From: DASXKD01 sp963707905
GTDB taxonomy: Bacteria; Actinomycetota; Actinomycetes; Streptosporangiales; Streptosporangiaceae
Direction: 5' to 3'
Assembly: GCA_963707905.1 (NCBI GenBank)
Contig: CAVPSA010000022.1
Location: 1 to 64,000 of the forward strand
DNA: 64,000 nt
Shown: positions 8,422-15,999 of the stretch, in pieces
Layout of the letters: each line of letters starts with the position of its first letter
Numbering within the stretch: the first letter of the stretch is position 1
Translations under genes and position numbers: made by a program
The notes under the pieces: model-generated
Databases searched by the model: none
What the model was told of the DNA's origin: nothing
Seen by the model: the letters and a program-made list of their open reading frames with translations, nothing else

Positions 8422-8518
8422 CCGCCCCCGGGGGCGGTCACGCCGTCCCCGGGGGCGGTCACGCCGTCTCCGGGGGCGGTCAGCCGTCGCCGGGGGCGGC
8501 AGCCGTCTCCGGGGGCGA
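8422..8518. repeat. Imperfect tandem array, about five units of 19-21 bp
   Basis: Units resemble CCCCGGGGGCGGTCACGCCGT, with the later ones losing 1-2 bases. The array lies between the end of shc and the start of hpnG-ispH, and the last out-of-frame shc codons read into it. The CCGGGGGCGG core resembles the arm of repeat R1, so it may be derived from it. Confidence 0.65.
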
Positions 8519-8528
8519 GGAGCGTGGA

Positions 8529-8568
8529 AGGGTGGCGGCGGAGCCGTCGCCCGGGGTGGGAGAGGATA
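8529..8568 (-). repeat. Repeat R2, copy a (3' end of shc)
   Basis: The core GGTGGCGGCGGAGCCGTCGC plus CCGGGGTGGGAGAGGAT matches copies at 9284-9340 and 9833-9895. It is in the same orientation as they are. It encodes the low-complexity C-terminus of the last shc frame. Confidence 0.65.
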
Positions 8569-9283
8569 GGTACCGGCCGAGCGCGCTGACCGGGAACACG
8601 AGCCGGTACAGGTGGTAGTTGAGGTAGAAGTCGCGCGGGAACCCGGTGCCGGTGAACTGCGGCTCGTCCCAGGTCCCATCGCTTCGCTGGTGCGCGGCCA
8701 GCCACCGGATCCCGGCATCGACGGCAGGCTCGGCGCCACCGGCCGCGAGCAGCGCAAGCAGCGCCCACGCGGTCTGCGACGCGGTCGACGCGCCATGGCC
8801 CGCCAGGGACGGGTCGTCGTAGGAGCGCATGTCCTCGCCCCAGCCGCCGTCGGGGTTCTGATGCTGCTCCAGCCACGCCACCGCGCGGCGGATGGCCGGC
8901 TTGCCCGGCTGCACCCCCGCGGCGATCAGCGCGGGCACCACCGCACCGGTGCCGTACACGTAGTTGGCGCCCCACCGGCCGAACCAGGAGCCATCGGCCT
9001 CCTGTGCCCGCAGCAGCCAGACCACGCCGCGCCGCGCCGGGCGGCTGCCCGCCTGGCCGGCGGCCGCGAGCGCCTCCACCACATGCGCGGTGACGTCCGC
9101 CGAGGGCGGGTCGGTGACCGCGCCGAAATCGCAGAACGGCAGCTTGGCGACCAGCCGCGAGGTGTTGTCGGCGTCGAAGGCGGCCCAGCCACCGTCCGCC
9201 GACGCCATCCCGGTGATCCAGCTAAGCCCTCGGGAGATGGCGGCCTTGCGGCGCGCGTCCGGTCCCGGGGCGGGAGGCGAGGA

Positions 9284-9340
9284 CGGGGGTGGCGGGGCGG
9301 CGGCGGAGCCGACGCCCGGGGCGGGGAGGCGGAGGCGAGC
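9284..9340 (-). repeat. Repeat R2, copy c (second shc frame break)
   Basis: This variant of the R2 core reads GGCGGCGGCGGAGCCGACGC followed by CCGGGGCGGGGAGGCGG. It sits between the DxDDTA segment and the next cyclase segment, exactly where the reading frame changes. Confidence 0.6.
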
Positions 9341-9832
9341 CGGACCCGGCGCAGCGCGAGCACCACCTCGGCGGTGTCGTCGATGTCGGCGTAGTTGTCG
9401 TTGTCGAACTCGAAGGCCCAGCCGCCAGGTGCCAGGCCGGGCCGGCGCACCTGCCAGTCCCCCGGCCCGGCGATCTCCTCAGTGAGCAGCCAGTCGGCGG
9501 CTCTGGTGAGGGCCGGGTGGCCAGCGGGCAGCCCCGCGTCGGCGAGCGCGATCATCGCCAGCACGGTGTCCCATACCGGCGACTGGCATGCCTCCATCCG
9601 GCGCACCGGGCCTTCGGGTGAGTCCTCGGTGATGGTGAACCGGTCCAGCCCGGCCAGGCCGCGCCGGATCACCGGATGGTCAAGGCCGTAGCCGAGCAGC
9701 CGCAAGGCGATCAGCGAGTACACCCACGGCGGCTGGATGCCGCCCCAGCAGCCGTCGGCCTCCTGCCTGGCGATGATCCACTCGGCGCACCGGCGGATCG
9801 CGGCGCGGCGCACCGCGCGCACCGGCGCGGCC

Positions 9833-9895
9833 CGGGGGTGGCAGGGTGGCGGCGGAGCCGTCGCCCGGGGCGGGGAGAGGATGAGCGCGCGCGCC
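9833..9895 (-). repeat. Repeat R2, copy b (first shc frame break)
   Basis: This is the longest copy. CGGGGGTGGCA leads into the same core GGTGGCGGCGGAGCCGTCGC and CCGGGGCGGGGAGAGGAT. It lies at the junction of the first and second cyclase frames. Confidence 0.65.
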
Positions 9896-10628
9896 GCTCG
9901 TAGGTGTGCAGCGCCCGGTCCAGGCCGCCGAACACGGCAGCCCATCCCGGGTCCTTGGGCCGGTCCCTGCGTCCCACGGCGAAGCCGCTCGCGTCGCCCT
10001 CCGGCCAGAGTTCTTTCAGGCCGAACGGAAGCGGCGTGGCTGGCCGCAATGCCCCGACGATGGTCAGCGGCACTATGGTCTGGCGCGCCCAGCACGCCCA
10101 GTCGTAGACGTTGAACGGAAACCAGGCTGGCAGGTAGATCAGCTCCGGCGGCATGACCGGCAGGTCGTCCCAGGACCATTCGCCGAACAGGGCGAGCCAG
10201 ATCCGGGTGAACACCCGGGTGGCCGGGATCCCGCCCTGGCCGCGGATCCACTCCGCCGCCCGGGCCAGGTGCGGCGCCTGCGGCTCGTGCCCGGCCAGCC
10301 GCAGCGCGACATAAGCCTCCACCGTGGTGGACAGGTCCCCTGGGCCACCGTAGAAGTTCGCCCAGGTGCCGTCGTCGCGCTGCTGGGAGGCGATCCACCG
10401 GGCCGAGGCTTGAGTCTGCTCGCCGGTCCGGACGCCGAGGAACTCCCGCAGCAGCAGGTCCTCGGCGTCCATGGTGACGTTGGTCTCCAGCTCGCCCTGC
10501 CACCAGCCCTCGGCATGCTGCACGCTGAGCAGGTGGTCCCTGGCGCGGGCGAGCGCCTCCGCCGCCGGGCCGGCGGCGGAGCGGCCGGCCCGCATCGGGT
10601 GCGTGACTGTCATCGGCTCCTTATCCCC

Positions 10629-11750
10629 TCACCACTGCCGCGCGGTGATGAACTCGGCGATCCCGGCGAACTCGGCCCGGACGCCGTCGGGCATCGTGGT
10701 TTCCGCCAGGCACCGGTGCGCGGCTGCGAGCTGGGCCGCGGCCTCGTTCTCCGTCCAGTCCTTGCCACCTGCCTCCTCGACAAGCCCGGCGGCGCGAGCC
10801 AGGTCGTCCTCGCTGAGCGGGTCCTGCTGGCCCAGCAGCTTGGACAGTTCCGCGGACGCCGCGGTGCCGGCCGTCAGGGCGGCCACCACGGGCAGCGACT
10901 TCTTCCGCGCACGCAGGTCCGAGCGGACCGGCTTGCCGGTCACTGCCGGGCTGCCCCAGATGCCCAGCAGGTCGTCGGTGAGCTGGAAGGCCTGCCCGGC
11001 GTGCGCGCCGAACCCGGCCAGCCCCATGGCCACGGCCGGTGGTGCGCCGACGTGGATCGCGCCGATGCTGCACGCGCAGGCCATCAGCGCCGCGGTCTTG
11101 TCCCCCGCCATCTCCTGGCATTCGGTCAGGGTGACGTCGTCGCGGCGCTCGAACGCCAGGTCGGCGCCCTGCCCGGCGATCAGCCGCTGCACCGCGACGG
11201 ACAGGCAGCGGGCCGCCCACATCCCCTGGGGGGCCTTGCTGTCCTCCAGCAGGATGTCCTGGGCGAGGGCGAGCATGGCGTCCCCGGCCAGGATCGCCGC
11301 GCCGATCCCGTAGACCGTCCATGCGGTGGGCCGGTGCCGGCGCTCGGTGTCGCCGTCCATGATGTCGTCGTGCAGCAGCGAGAAGTTGTGCACGAGTTCC
11401 ACGGCGACCGCCGCGGGGACCCCGCGTTCCGGCGCGGCCAGCGCGGCCCGCGCGGACAGCAGGGCCAGCGCCGGGCGGAGCGCCTTGCCGGATCCGGCCG
11501 GCTTGGCGCCGCCGGGCCGCGCGGCCCCGTCCGCGGCGCGGCCATCGGCGGGCGGCGGCACCTGGGCGACGCCCCTGACCTCGTCACCGGTCCGGCCGTT
11601 CACCGGGGCGTGCCCGTTGACGCTGGCCAGCCCGAGGTGGTAGGCCGCGACCGGGCGCACCTCGGGGCTGAGCCGGGCGATCGCCGCGGCCATCGCCGGG
11701 CCGACCAGGTCCCGCGCGGTCGCCACGCCGGCGGGCATCACGGCGGTCAT
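10629..11750 (-). CDS. Polyprenyl (farnesyl) diphosphate synthase of the hopanoid operon
   Basis: This 373-residue trans-prenyltransferase presumably makes the FPP that HpnC and HpnD condense. The first aspartate-rich motif is LLHDDIMDGDTERR. The second is QLTDDLLGIWG, a DDxxG variant also usual in the hopanoid-cluster paralogue of other actinomycetes, as I recall it. GKALRPAL is the IPP-binding KxLRP segment. The start is the ATG at 11750, overlapping the hpnE stop by 4 bp (ATGA); the longer open frame upstream is antisense noise. Residues 45-85 hold a low-complexity Gly/Ala/Pro insert. Product chain length cannot be read from sequence with certainty; C15 is inferred from context. Confidence 0.85.
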   Translation of the reverse strand: MTAVMPAGVATARDLVGPAMAAAIARLSPEVRPVAAYHLGLASVNGHAPVNGRTGDEVRGVAQVPPPADGRAADGAARPGGAKPAGSGKALRPALALLSARAALAAPERGVPAAVAVELVHNFSLLHDDIMDGDTERRHRPTAWTVYGIGAAILAGDAMLALAQDILLEDSKAPQGMWAARCLSVAVQRLIAGQGADLAFERRDDVTLTECQEMAGDKTAALMACACSIGAIHVGAPPAVAMGLAGFGAHAGQAFQLTDDLLGIWGSPAVTGKPVRSDLRARKKSLPVVAALTAGTAASAELSKLLGQQDPLSEDDLARAAGLVEEAGGKDWTENEAAAQLAAAHRCLAETTMPDGVRAEFAGIAEFITARQW

Positions 11751-13318
11751 GCCTGCGCCCCGGTAGCGCCGCTGCTTGCTGCCGGGGATCCGGCCGCGGG
11801 CACCCGGTCCGGTGCCCGCCGCAGCGCCGCGACGCCCATGCTCCGGCGTAGTTCCCGCACCGCGTTCAGTCCGCTCCGCACGGCTCCCTCCATCGTGTCC
11901 GGCCACCCGGTGTCGGTCCAGGCGCCCGCGAGGACCAGGCCCGGCGTGGCGGTCGCGGCTGCGGGCCGCAGCCGCCCCACCCCGGGTACCTGGCGCATCG
12001 TGGCCCTGCGCTCCCTGGTGACGAAGCAATCGACGACCCGCGCCTGCGCCGCCGCGGGGAACAACTCGGCCAGCGCGGGCAGGAACTGCGCACGCAGCCT
12101 GGCGGCCGGGACGTCGGCGTAGGCGTCCGCCGCCGACAGCGAGATCGCCAGGTACTGGCCATCGCGCAGGCCCGACGGCCCGGTCCGGTCGAACACCCAC
12201 TGCACCGGCGAGTCCACCGCCGCGGCGAACGGCAGCCTGGTCACCCGCCGGTCGTAGACCACGTGCACGTTGACAATGGGCGAGGTGGCGATCTGCAGCC
12301 ACTGCTGCTGGCCCGGGGGGGCACTCCGTTGCCCCGGGGGCGAGCCCCCGGACCCCATGGCCCTGGAACCCCCCGGTGGCCTCGGCCCCGCTCCTTCGTC
12401 ACTGGCCCTGGCACCGGCCGCGCCCGGTTGGCCGGGCTGGCTGCAGGCGGCGGGCAGCAGGCAGGCCGCGATCTCCGGCGGGACCGCCAGCACCACGCCG
12501 TCGGCCCGGATCACCTCGCCGTCGCCGTTGCCAGCGGCGGCGCCGCGGCTGGCCAGGCGGATCAGGAATCCCCCGGAGGGCAGCGCCTCCACCGCGGCCG
12601 CCTTGGCGCCCAGCCGGACCCGGGCACGCAGCCGGCCGAGCAGGCTGGCCGCGGCCTGCCCGTGCAGGTCACCGAGCGGCACCGCGGGGATGCCGATGTC
12701 CGCCGCGTCCCGGCCGGACAGCAAGGCGGTCTTCACCACGGTGGCGGCGAGCGCCAGGTTCGCATCGTCCCCGGCGACGTTGAGCGCGGAGACCGTGAAC
12801 AGGTCCCACAGTGCCCGCCGGGCATGTTCGCCCTGCCCGTGGGCGGCCAGCCAGTCACCGAGGCGCTGCCCGTCAAGCTCGGGGCTGGCCGGGTCGAGCC
12901 GGGTCATGGCGAGGGCGGCGGGCACCACGCGCAGTCGTTCGGCATAAGAAAGATGCTGGTAGCTGGCCAGTGCCTGACCCATGTGCAGCGGGCCGGGGAG
13001 TGCCGTGCGGCGCAGCCTGGCGCGCCCGCCCGGGCGCAGCACGGTGACGTCGAACCGGTCCTGGAGCGTCACCGAGCCGGTCATGCCGAGCCTGGCCAGC
13101 AGGCCCCGGTAGGCGGTGCAGCAGCGCAGGAACACGTGCTGCCCGTTGTCCACGGTCAGGCCGCCGCGGCTGAACGAGCAGGTAGCCCCGCCCAGGCGCG
13201 GCCGGGATTCGAGCAGCGTGACCCGGGTTCCCGTCTCGGCGAGCGCGACGGCGGCGGTGATGCCGGCCAGCCCGCCACCCACCACCGCCACGTGCGGGGC
13301 GGCTGTCTGTGCGGTCAT
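11747..13318 (-). CDS. hpnE: Hydroxysqualene dehydroxylase / squalene-associated FAD-dependent desaturase HpnE
   Basis: This 523-residue flavoprotein reduces hydroxysqualene to squalene in the HpnCDE route. The FAD Rossmann motif VVGGGLAGITAAVALAETG is at the very N-terminus, followed by LLESRPRLGG. The C-terminal FAD-binding segment reads LAGAWTDTGWPDTMEGAVRSG. Around residues 285-320 the chain carries an insert, mostly from repeat R1, rich in Pro, Gly and Ser, in front of WLQIATSPIVNVHVVYDR. The insert keeps the frame, so the protein is probably made with an extra loop. Both ends overlap neighbours by 4 bp (hpnD upstream, prenyl synthase downstream), so it is translationally coupled in the operon. 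Confidence 0.92.
   Translation of the reverse strand: MTAQTAAPHVAVVGGGLAGITAAVALAETGTRVTLLESRPRLGGATCSFSRGGLTVDNGQHVFLRCCTAYRGLLARLGMTGSVTLQDRFDVTVLRPGGRARLRRTALPGPLHMGQALASYQHLSYAERLRVVPAALAMTRLDPASPELDGQRLGDWLAAHGQGEHARRALWDLFTVSALNVAGDDANLALAATVVKTALLSGRDAADIGIPAVPLGDLHGQAAASLLGRLRARVRLGAKAAAVEALPSGGFLIRLASRGAAAGNGDGEVIRADGVVLAVPPEIAACLLPAACSQPGQPGAAGARASDEGAGPRPPGGSRAMGSGGSPPGQRSAPPGQQQWLQIATSPIVNVHVVYDRRVTRLPFAAAVDSPVQWVFDRTGPSGLRDGQYLAISLSAADAYADVPAARLRAQFLPALAELFPAAAQARVVDCFVTRERRATMRQVPGVGRLRPAAATATPGLVLAGAWTDTGWPDTMEGAVRSGLNAVRELRRSMGVAALRRAPDRVPAAGSPAASSGATGAQA
12306..12403 (-). repeat. Dispersed palindromic repeat R1, copy b (inside hpnE)
   Basis: This is the same block as 8298-8396, with the hairpin CCGGGGGC-GA-GCCCCCGG. 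It is read in the same frame as in the HpnG-IspH gene, giving the same Pro/Gly/Ser peptide inside HpnE. Flanking hpnE sequence is intact on both sides. Confidence 0.75.
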
Positions 13319-14235
13319 CGGGCCGCTCCAGGCGTTACGGCCGGCGGCCGGGGCCGGCGGCGCGGCGGCCGCACCGCGGCGGTGGCCAGCGACTTGACCG
13401 CCACGGCAGCCTTCTCCCGCGCGGACAGCGAGACCCTGCGGGTGAGCACGGCGGCCGGGGCCGCGGCGATGTGCTCAAGCAGCCGGTAGTAGATGCCCGC
13501 CATGGCACCGGCGGATGCTGCGCTGCGCCGGTCAAGCAACGGCATCAGCGCCAGGCCCTTGGCGTACCAGGCGCGGGCGCGGTCCGCCTCGAACTCCACG
13601 AGCGCGGTGAGCTTGCCCTGGCCGGGATCTGTGGCCGGGTCGGCGCCGAGGGCGCAGCCGAACCGGGCGAAGTCCTCGGCGGGCAGATAGACCCGGCCGG
13701 TGGCGTAGTCCTCGCGGATGTCCCGCAGGATGTTGGTGAGCTGGAGTGCGACACCGAGCGAGTCGGCCAGCGGCACCGCCTGCTGCGGGTCACTCGTGCC
13801 GAACACGCCGAGGGACAGCCGCCCGATCGACCCGGCCACGCACCGGCAGTAGTGCAGCAGGTCATCGAAGGTCGCGTAGCTGACGCCGCGCACGTCGGCG
13901 GCGCAGCCGTCGATCAGCTCGCCGAACGCGGGCAGCGGGATGTCGAATCTCGCCCTGGCGTCGGCCAGCGCGACGAGTACCTCGTCACCGTCGTCGGCTT
14001 CGCCTGCCATCAGCGCAGTCAGCCCGGTCCTGGCCTGCTCAAGCAGTTCGAGCTTTTCCGGGGCGGGCAGGGTGCCGTCTCCGATGTCGTCGATGCGCCG
14101 GGCGAAAGCGTAAACAGCCGCAAGGGCCTGCCGTTTGGCCGGGGGAAGCAGCCGGATGCCGTAGGAGAAGTTCCTGGCCTGGGACCAGGTGATCTCCTCG
14201 CAGCGCCGGTACGCGGCGCGCACGTCGGTGGTCAC
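13315..14235 (-). CDS. hpnD: Presqualene diphosphate synthase HpnD
   Basis: This 306-residue member of the squalene/phytoene synthase family condenses two FPP to presqualene diphosphate. The N-terminal motif is NFSYGIRLLPPAKR, then AFARRIDDIGDG (first Asp-rich motif). The second lies in LQLTNILRDIREDYATGRVYLP. The stop overlaps the hpnE start by 4 bp. It lies one base downstream of hpnC, and the HpnC-HpnD pair is the standard hopanoid arrangement. The C-terminus is a Pro/Arg-rich tail of about 15 residues. Confidence 0.94.
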   Translation of the reverse strand: MTTDVRAAYRRCEEITWSQARNFSYGIRLLPPAKRQALAAVYAFARRIDDIGDGTLPAPEKLELLEQARTGLTALMAGEADDGDEVLVALADARARFDIPLPAFGELIDGCAADVRGVSYATFDDLLHYCRCVAGSIGRLSLGVFGTSDPQQAVPLADSLGVALQLTNILRDIREDYATGRVYLPAEDFARFGCALGADPATDPGQGKLTALVEFEADRARAWYAKGLALMPLLDRRSAASAGAMAGIYYRLLEHIAAAPAAVLTRRVSLSAREKAAVAVKSLATAAVRPPRRRPRPPAVTPGAAR

Positions 14236-14236
14236 G

Positions 14237-15262
14237 TCACCGTCCTGTCACGTAGGCACGGAGGAGTTCGGCCGCCACGCGGGCCTTGCCCGGGCGGGGC
14301 GTGGCGGCGAGCACGTCGCAGTCGCTGGCGGTGATGGCGGCGAGGGCCGCCCGGCCGCCGGCCACGTAGCCGGCCACCGCCGCCCTCGCGTACCCGCGCA
14401 GCGTGCCGGTAAGCCGCGCGCCCTCGCCGAGCAGGTCGGCGGCCCGCCGGACCTCGAACGCGAGCAGCGCCCGGACCTGGGGCGACGCCGAAGGCGCGGC
14501 CAGGTCGGCCTCGGTGACGCCGTAGGCGGCGAGGTCCTTGCCGGGCAGGTAGACGCGGCCGGCCCGGAGGTCCTCGGCCACGTCCTGCCAGTGCTCGGCC
14601 AGTTGCAGCGCGGTGCACACCAGGTCGGACAGCTGCTCCCGGCGCGGTGTGGCCGCGCCGAAGACACGCAGCACGATCCGGCCCACCGGGTTGGCCGACA
14701 GGCGGCAGTAGCCAAGCAGTTCGTCGAAGGTCCGGTACCTGGTGACCAGCTGGTCCTGGCGGTTCGCCTCGATCAGGTCGAGGAACGGCTGAGCGGGGAT
14801 CGCGCATTGCACGACGGCCGGCGCCAGCGCCCGGATCACCGGCAGCCGTGGGCCCGCCCCGCCGGGCCCGGGCCGGTAAAGCCGGCCAAGGTCGGCTTCG
14901 AGTTCGTCCAGCAGTGCCATCCGCTGCGCTGGCGGCGCCTCGTCGCCCATGTCGTCGGCCGACCGGGCGAACCCGTAGACCGCGGTCAGGTGCTGGCGGT
15001 AGCGCCCGGGGAGCAGCCGCAGGGCCACGGGGAAGTTCTCGTCCGCGGCCTTCGCGCCGGCCTGGGCAGTGATCACCCTGGCCGGCTCGGTGCTGGCTGC
15101 GGCCCCGCCGTCCTGCGCAGTGCTGGCTCCGGCCCCGCCACCCCGCGCAGTGCTGGCTCCGGCCCCGCCACCCCGCGCAGTACTAGCCTCGGCCCCGCCA
15201 CCCCGCCCCAGGACCGCCCCGGGAGCACTGGCATCCTCTGATCGCGTCGCATCCCGGGTCAC
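14237..15262 (-). CDS. hpnC: Hydroxysqualene synthase HpnC with repeat-containing N-terminus
   Basis: This 341-residue squalene/phytoene synthase family enzyme converts presqualene diphosphate to hydroxysqualene. The catalytic part starts near residue 58 (ADENFPVALRLLPGRYR), with AVYGFARSADDMGDEAP (first Asp-rich motif) and LAEHWQDVAEDLRAGRVYLP (second). In front are four 10-residue repeats of the type GGGAGASTAR, encoded by a 30-bp tandem repeat at 15091-15210. The start was set at GTG 15262 because GAAGGA lies upstream; GTG 15286 in the same frame has no ribosome site. It is the first gene of the operon, with a double operator-like motif 40-70 bp upstream. Confidence 0.92.
   Translation of the reverse strand: MTRDATRSEDASAPGAVLGRGGGAEASTARGGGAGASTARGGGAGASTAQDGGAAASTEPARVITAQAGAKAADENFPVALRLLPGRYRQHLTAVYGFARSADDMGDEAPPAQRMALLDELEADLGRLYRPGPGGAGPRLPVIRALAPAVVQCAIPAQPFLDLIEANRQDQLVTRYRTFDELLGYCRLSANPVGRIVLRVFGAATPRREQLSDLVCTALQLAEHWQDVAEDLRAGRVYLPGKDLAAYGVTEADLAAPSASPQVRALLAFEVRRAADLLGEGARLTGTLRGYARAAVAGYVAGGRAALAAITASDCDVLAATPRPGKARVAAELLRAYVTGR
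15091..15210 (-). repeat. Four 30-bp tandem repeats in the 5' end of hpnC
   Basis: Units start at 15091, 15121, 15151 and 15181, with exact 30-bp spacing. The two middle units are identical. Each adds ten residues (GGGAGASTAR type) ahead of the enzyme domain. Copy number is likely to vary between strains. Confidence 0.85.
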
Positions 15263-15302
15263 GTCCCCTATTCCTTCACAGCTCACGGGCTAATGCAAAC
15301 AA

Positions 15303-15332
15303 TGACATCGGCGTCACATGACGCCGATGTCG
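15303..15332. promoter_or_regulatory. Paired TGACAT-N3-CGTCA / TGACG-N3-ATGTC operator upstream of hpnC
   Basis: TGACATCGGCGTCA (15303-15316) and TGACGCCGATGTC (15319-15331) are mirror images. Together they form a 13-bp perfect inverted repeat with a 2-nt centre, about 40-70 bp upstream of hpnC. Each half is a copy of the motif also found three times at 15718-15794. It is a likely operator of the hopanoid operon. Confidence 0.6.
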
Positions 15333-15999
15333 CAGAACCCTCCACACTCCGGCACCGTGTCGGCCCTGGCAAAGAGATTTATATTACTGCAGTTGCCGCA
15401 CGCAAGTCCGCCGCCGGGAAAGCGCCACCGCCAGCGATAGCCTTGCCCGGCCATTTCCTGAGTGTCCGTGAAGATTTGGGAGATCGTGATTAGTCCTGCT
15501 CGGCTACGGGTGGATTTGATACGCAACATCGCAGGCAGAGAGCATGCTACGGGCAGATTCACCGGTCCGGGTAATCGGCCCAGGCGCCCGGGTGCCCGCG
15601 CTCAGTAATTCCTCTGCCACACCGCTGTGCCGGTGGCGCGTTTTTGGTTCCAGCGGCCCGGCCAGGGTGCCGCAGAACGGCCTGGATGCGGCCCTGCCGC
15701 GATGCCTCCGCCGAACCTGACGCATATGTCACTCGAAGCTGACGTCCATGTCATGAGCCGGTTACCTGGCCACTTAACACTGACGCTTATGTCATATTCC
15801 ACACCGGGTAACCGGCCCGATGCGGACCGGCGCCTTCGGACGCATGCTCCGATAGTGCACGCATGGGGGCCCAATACGGCGTTAGATATGAACTGGCCTG
15901 GTTGCCCGCGAGTCCGGACTTGGGCAGGGTGCGGTCGGCACAGGTCACTTTACGGGGGCATGCCGTGCCGGCGGCCCATGGGGCGCGCGAGGGGAGCCG
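15333..15999. other. Intergenic region of about 670 bp, no gene seen
   Basis: Neither strand has an open frame with protein-like composition. The region is less GC-biased than its surroundings between about 15360 and 15560. It separates the divergent hopanoid operon and the nSTAND/WD40 gene, and holds the motif copies listed separately. A small RNA cannot be excluded from sequence alone. Confidence 0.5.
15718..15794. promoter_or_regulatory. Three TGACG-N3-ATGTCA palindromic motifs
   Basis: TGACGCATATGTCA at 15718-15731, TGACGTCCATGTCA at 15740-15753 and TGACGCTTATGTCA at 15781-15794 share TGACG-N3-ATGTCA. Their spacings of 22 and 41 bp are close to two and four helical turns, as for a regulator binding one face of DNA. 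They lie 200-280 bp upstream of the HTH-nSTAND-WD40 start and about 450 bp from hpnC. Confidence 0.6.

Larger units (their letters stand above)
8480..10613 (-). pseudogene. shc: Squalene-hopene cyclase, split into three frames by G-rich repeat insertions
   Basis: The cyclase converts squalene to hopene. The gene starts at 10613 (MTVTHPMRAG) and reads a normal SHC N-terminus with QW motifs (EGWWQGELETN, DDGTWANFYGG) to about 9895. It then shifts frame: 9830-9345 carries GCWGGIQPPWVYS and the catalytic DxDDTA as ADIDDTAEVV. It shifts again: from about 9208 it reads DGGWAAFDADNTS, DGSWFGRWG and the C-terminus. Each shift falls on a copy of repeat R2 (9833-9895 and 9284-9340), and a third copy lies at the C-terminus. 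Total length without the repeats fits a 630-680 residue SHC, and all active-site segments are present. As written no frame encodes a whole enzyme. Sequence error in the G-rich repeats is the main alternative to true inactivation. Confidence 0.85.

Noticed and set aside
8422..8518. Tandem repeats between shc and hpnG-ispH considered as CRISPR or origin iterons
   Set aside because: The 19-21 bp units have no spacers, and there is no replication gene or DnaA-box pattern.
10629..12302. 557-codon frame for the prenyl synthase
   Set aside because: The first 184 codons overlap hpnE in another frame; the ATGA overlap at 11747-11750 marks the true start.
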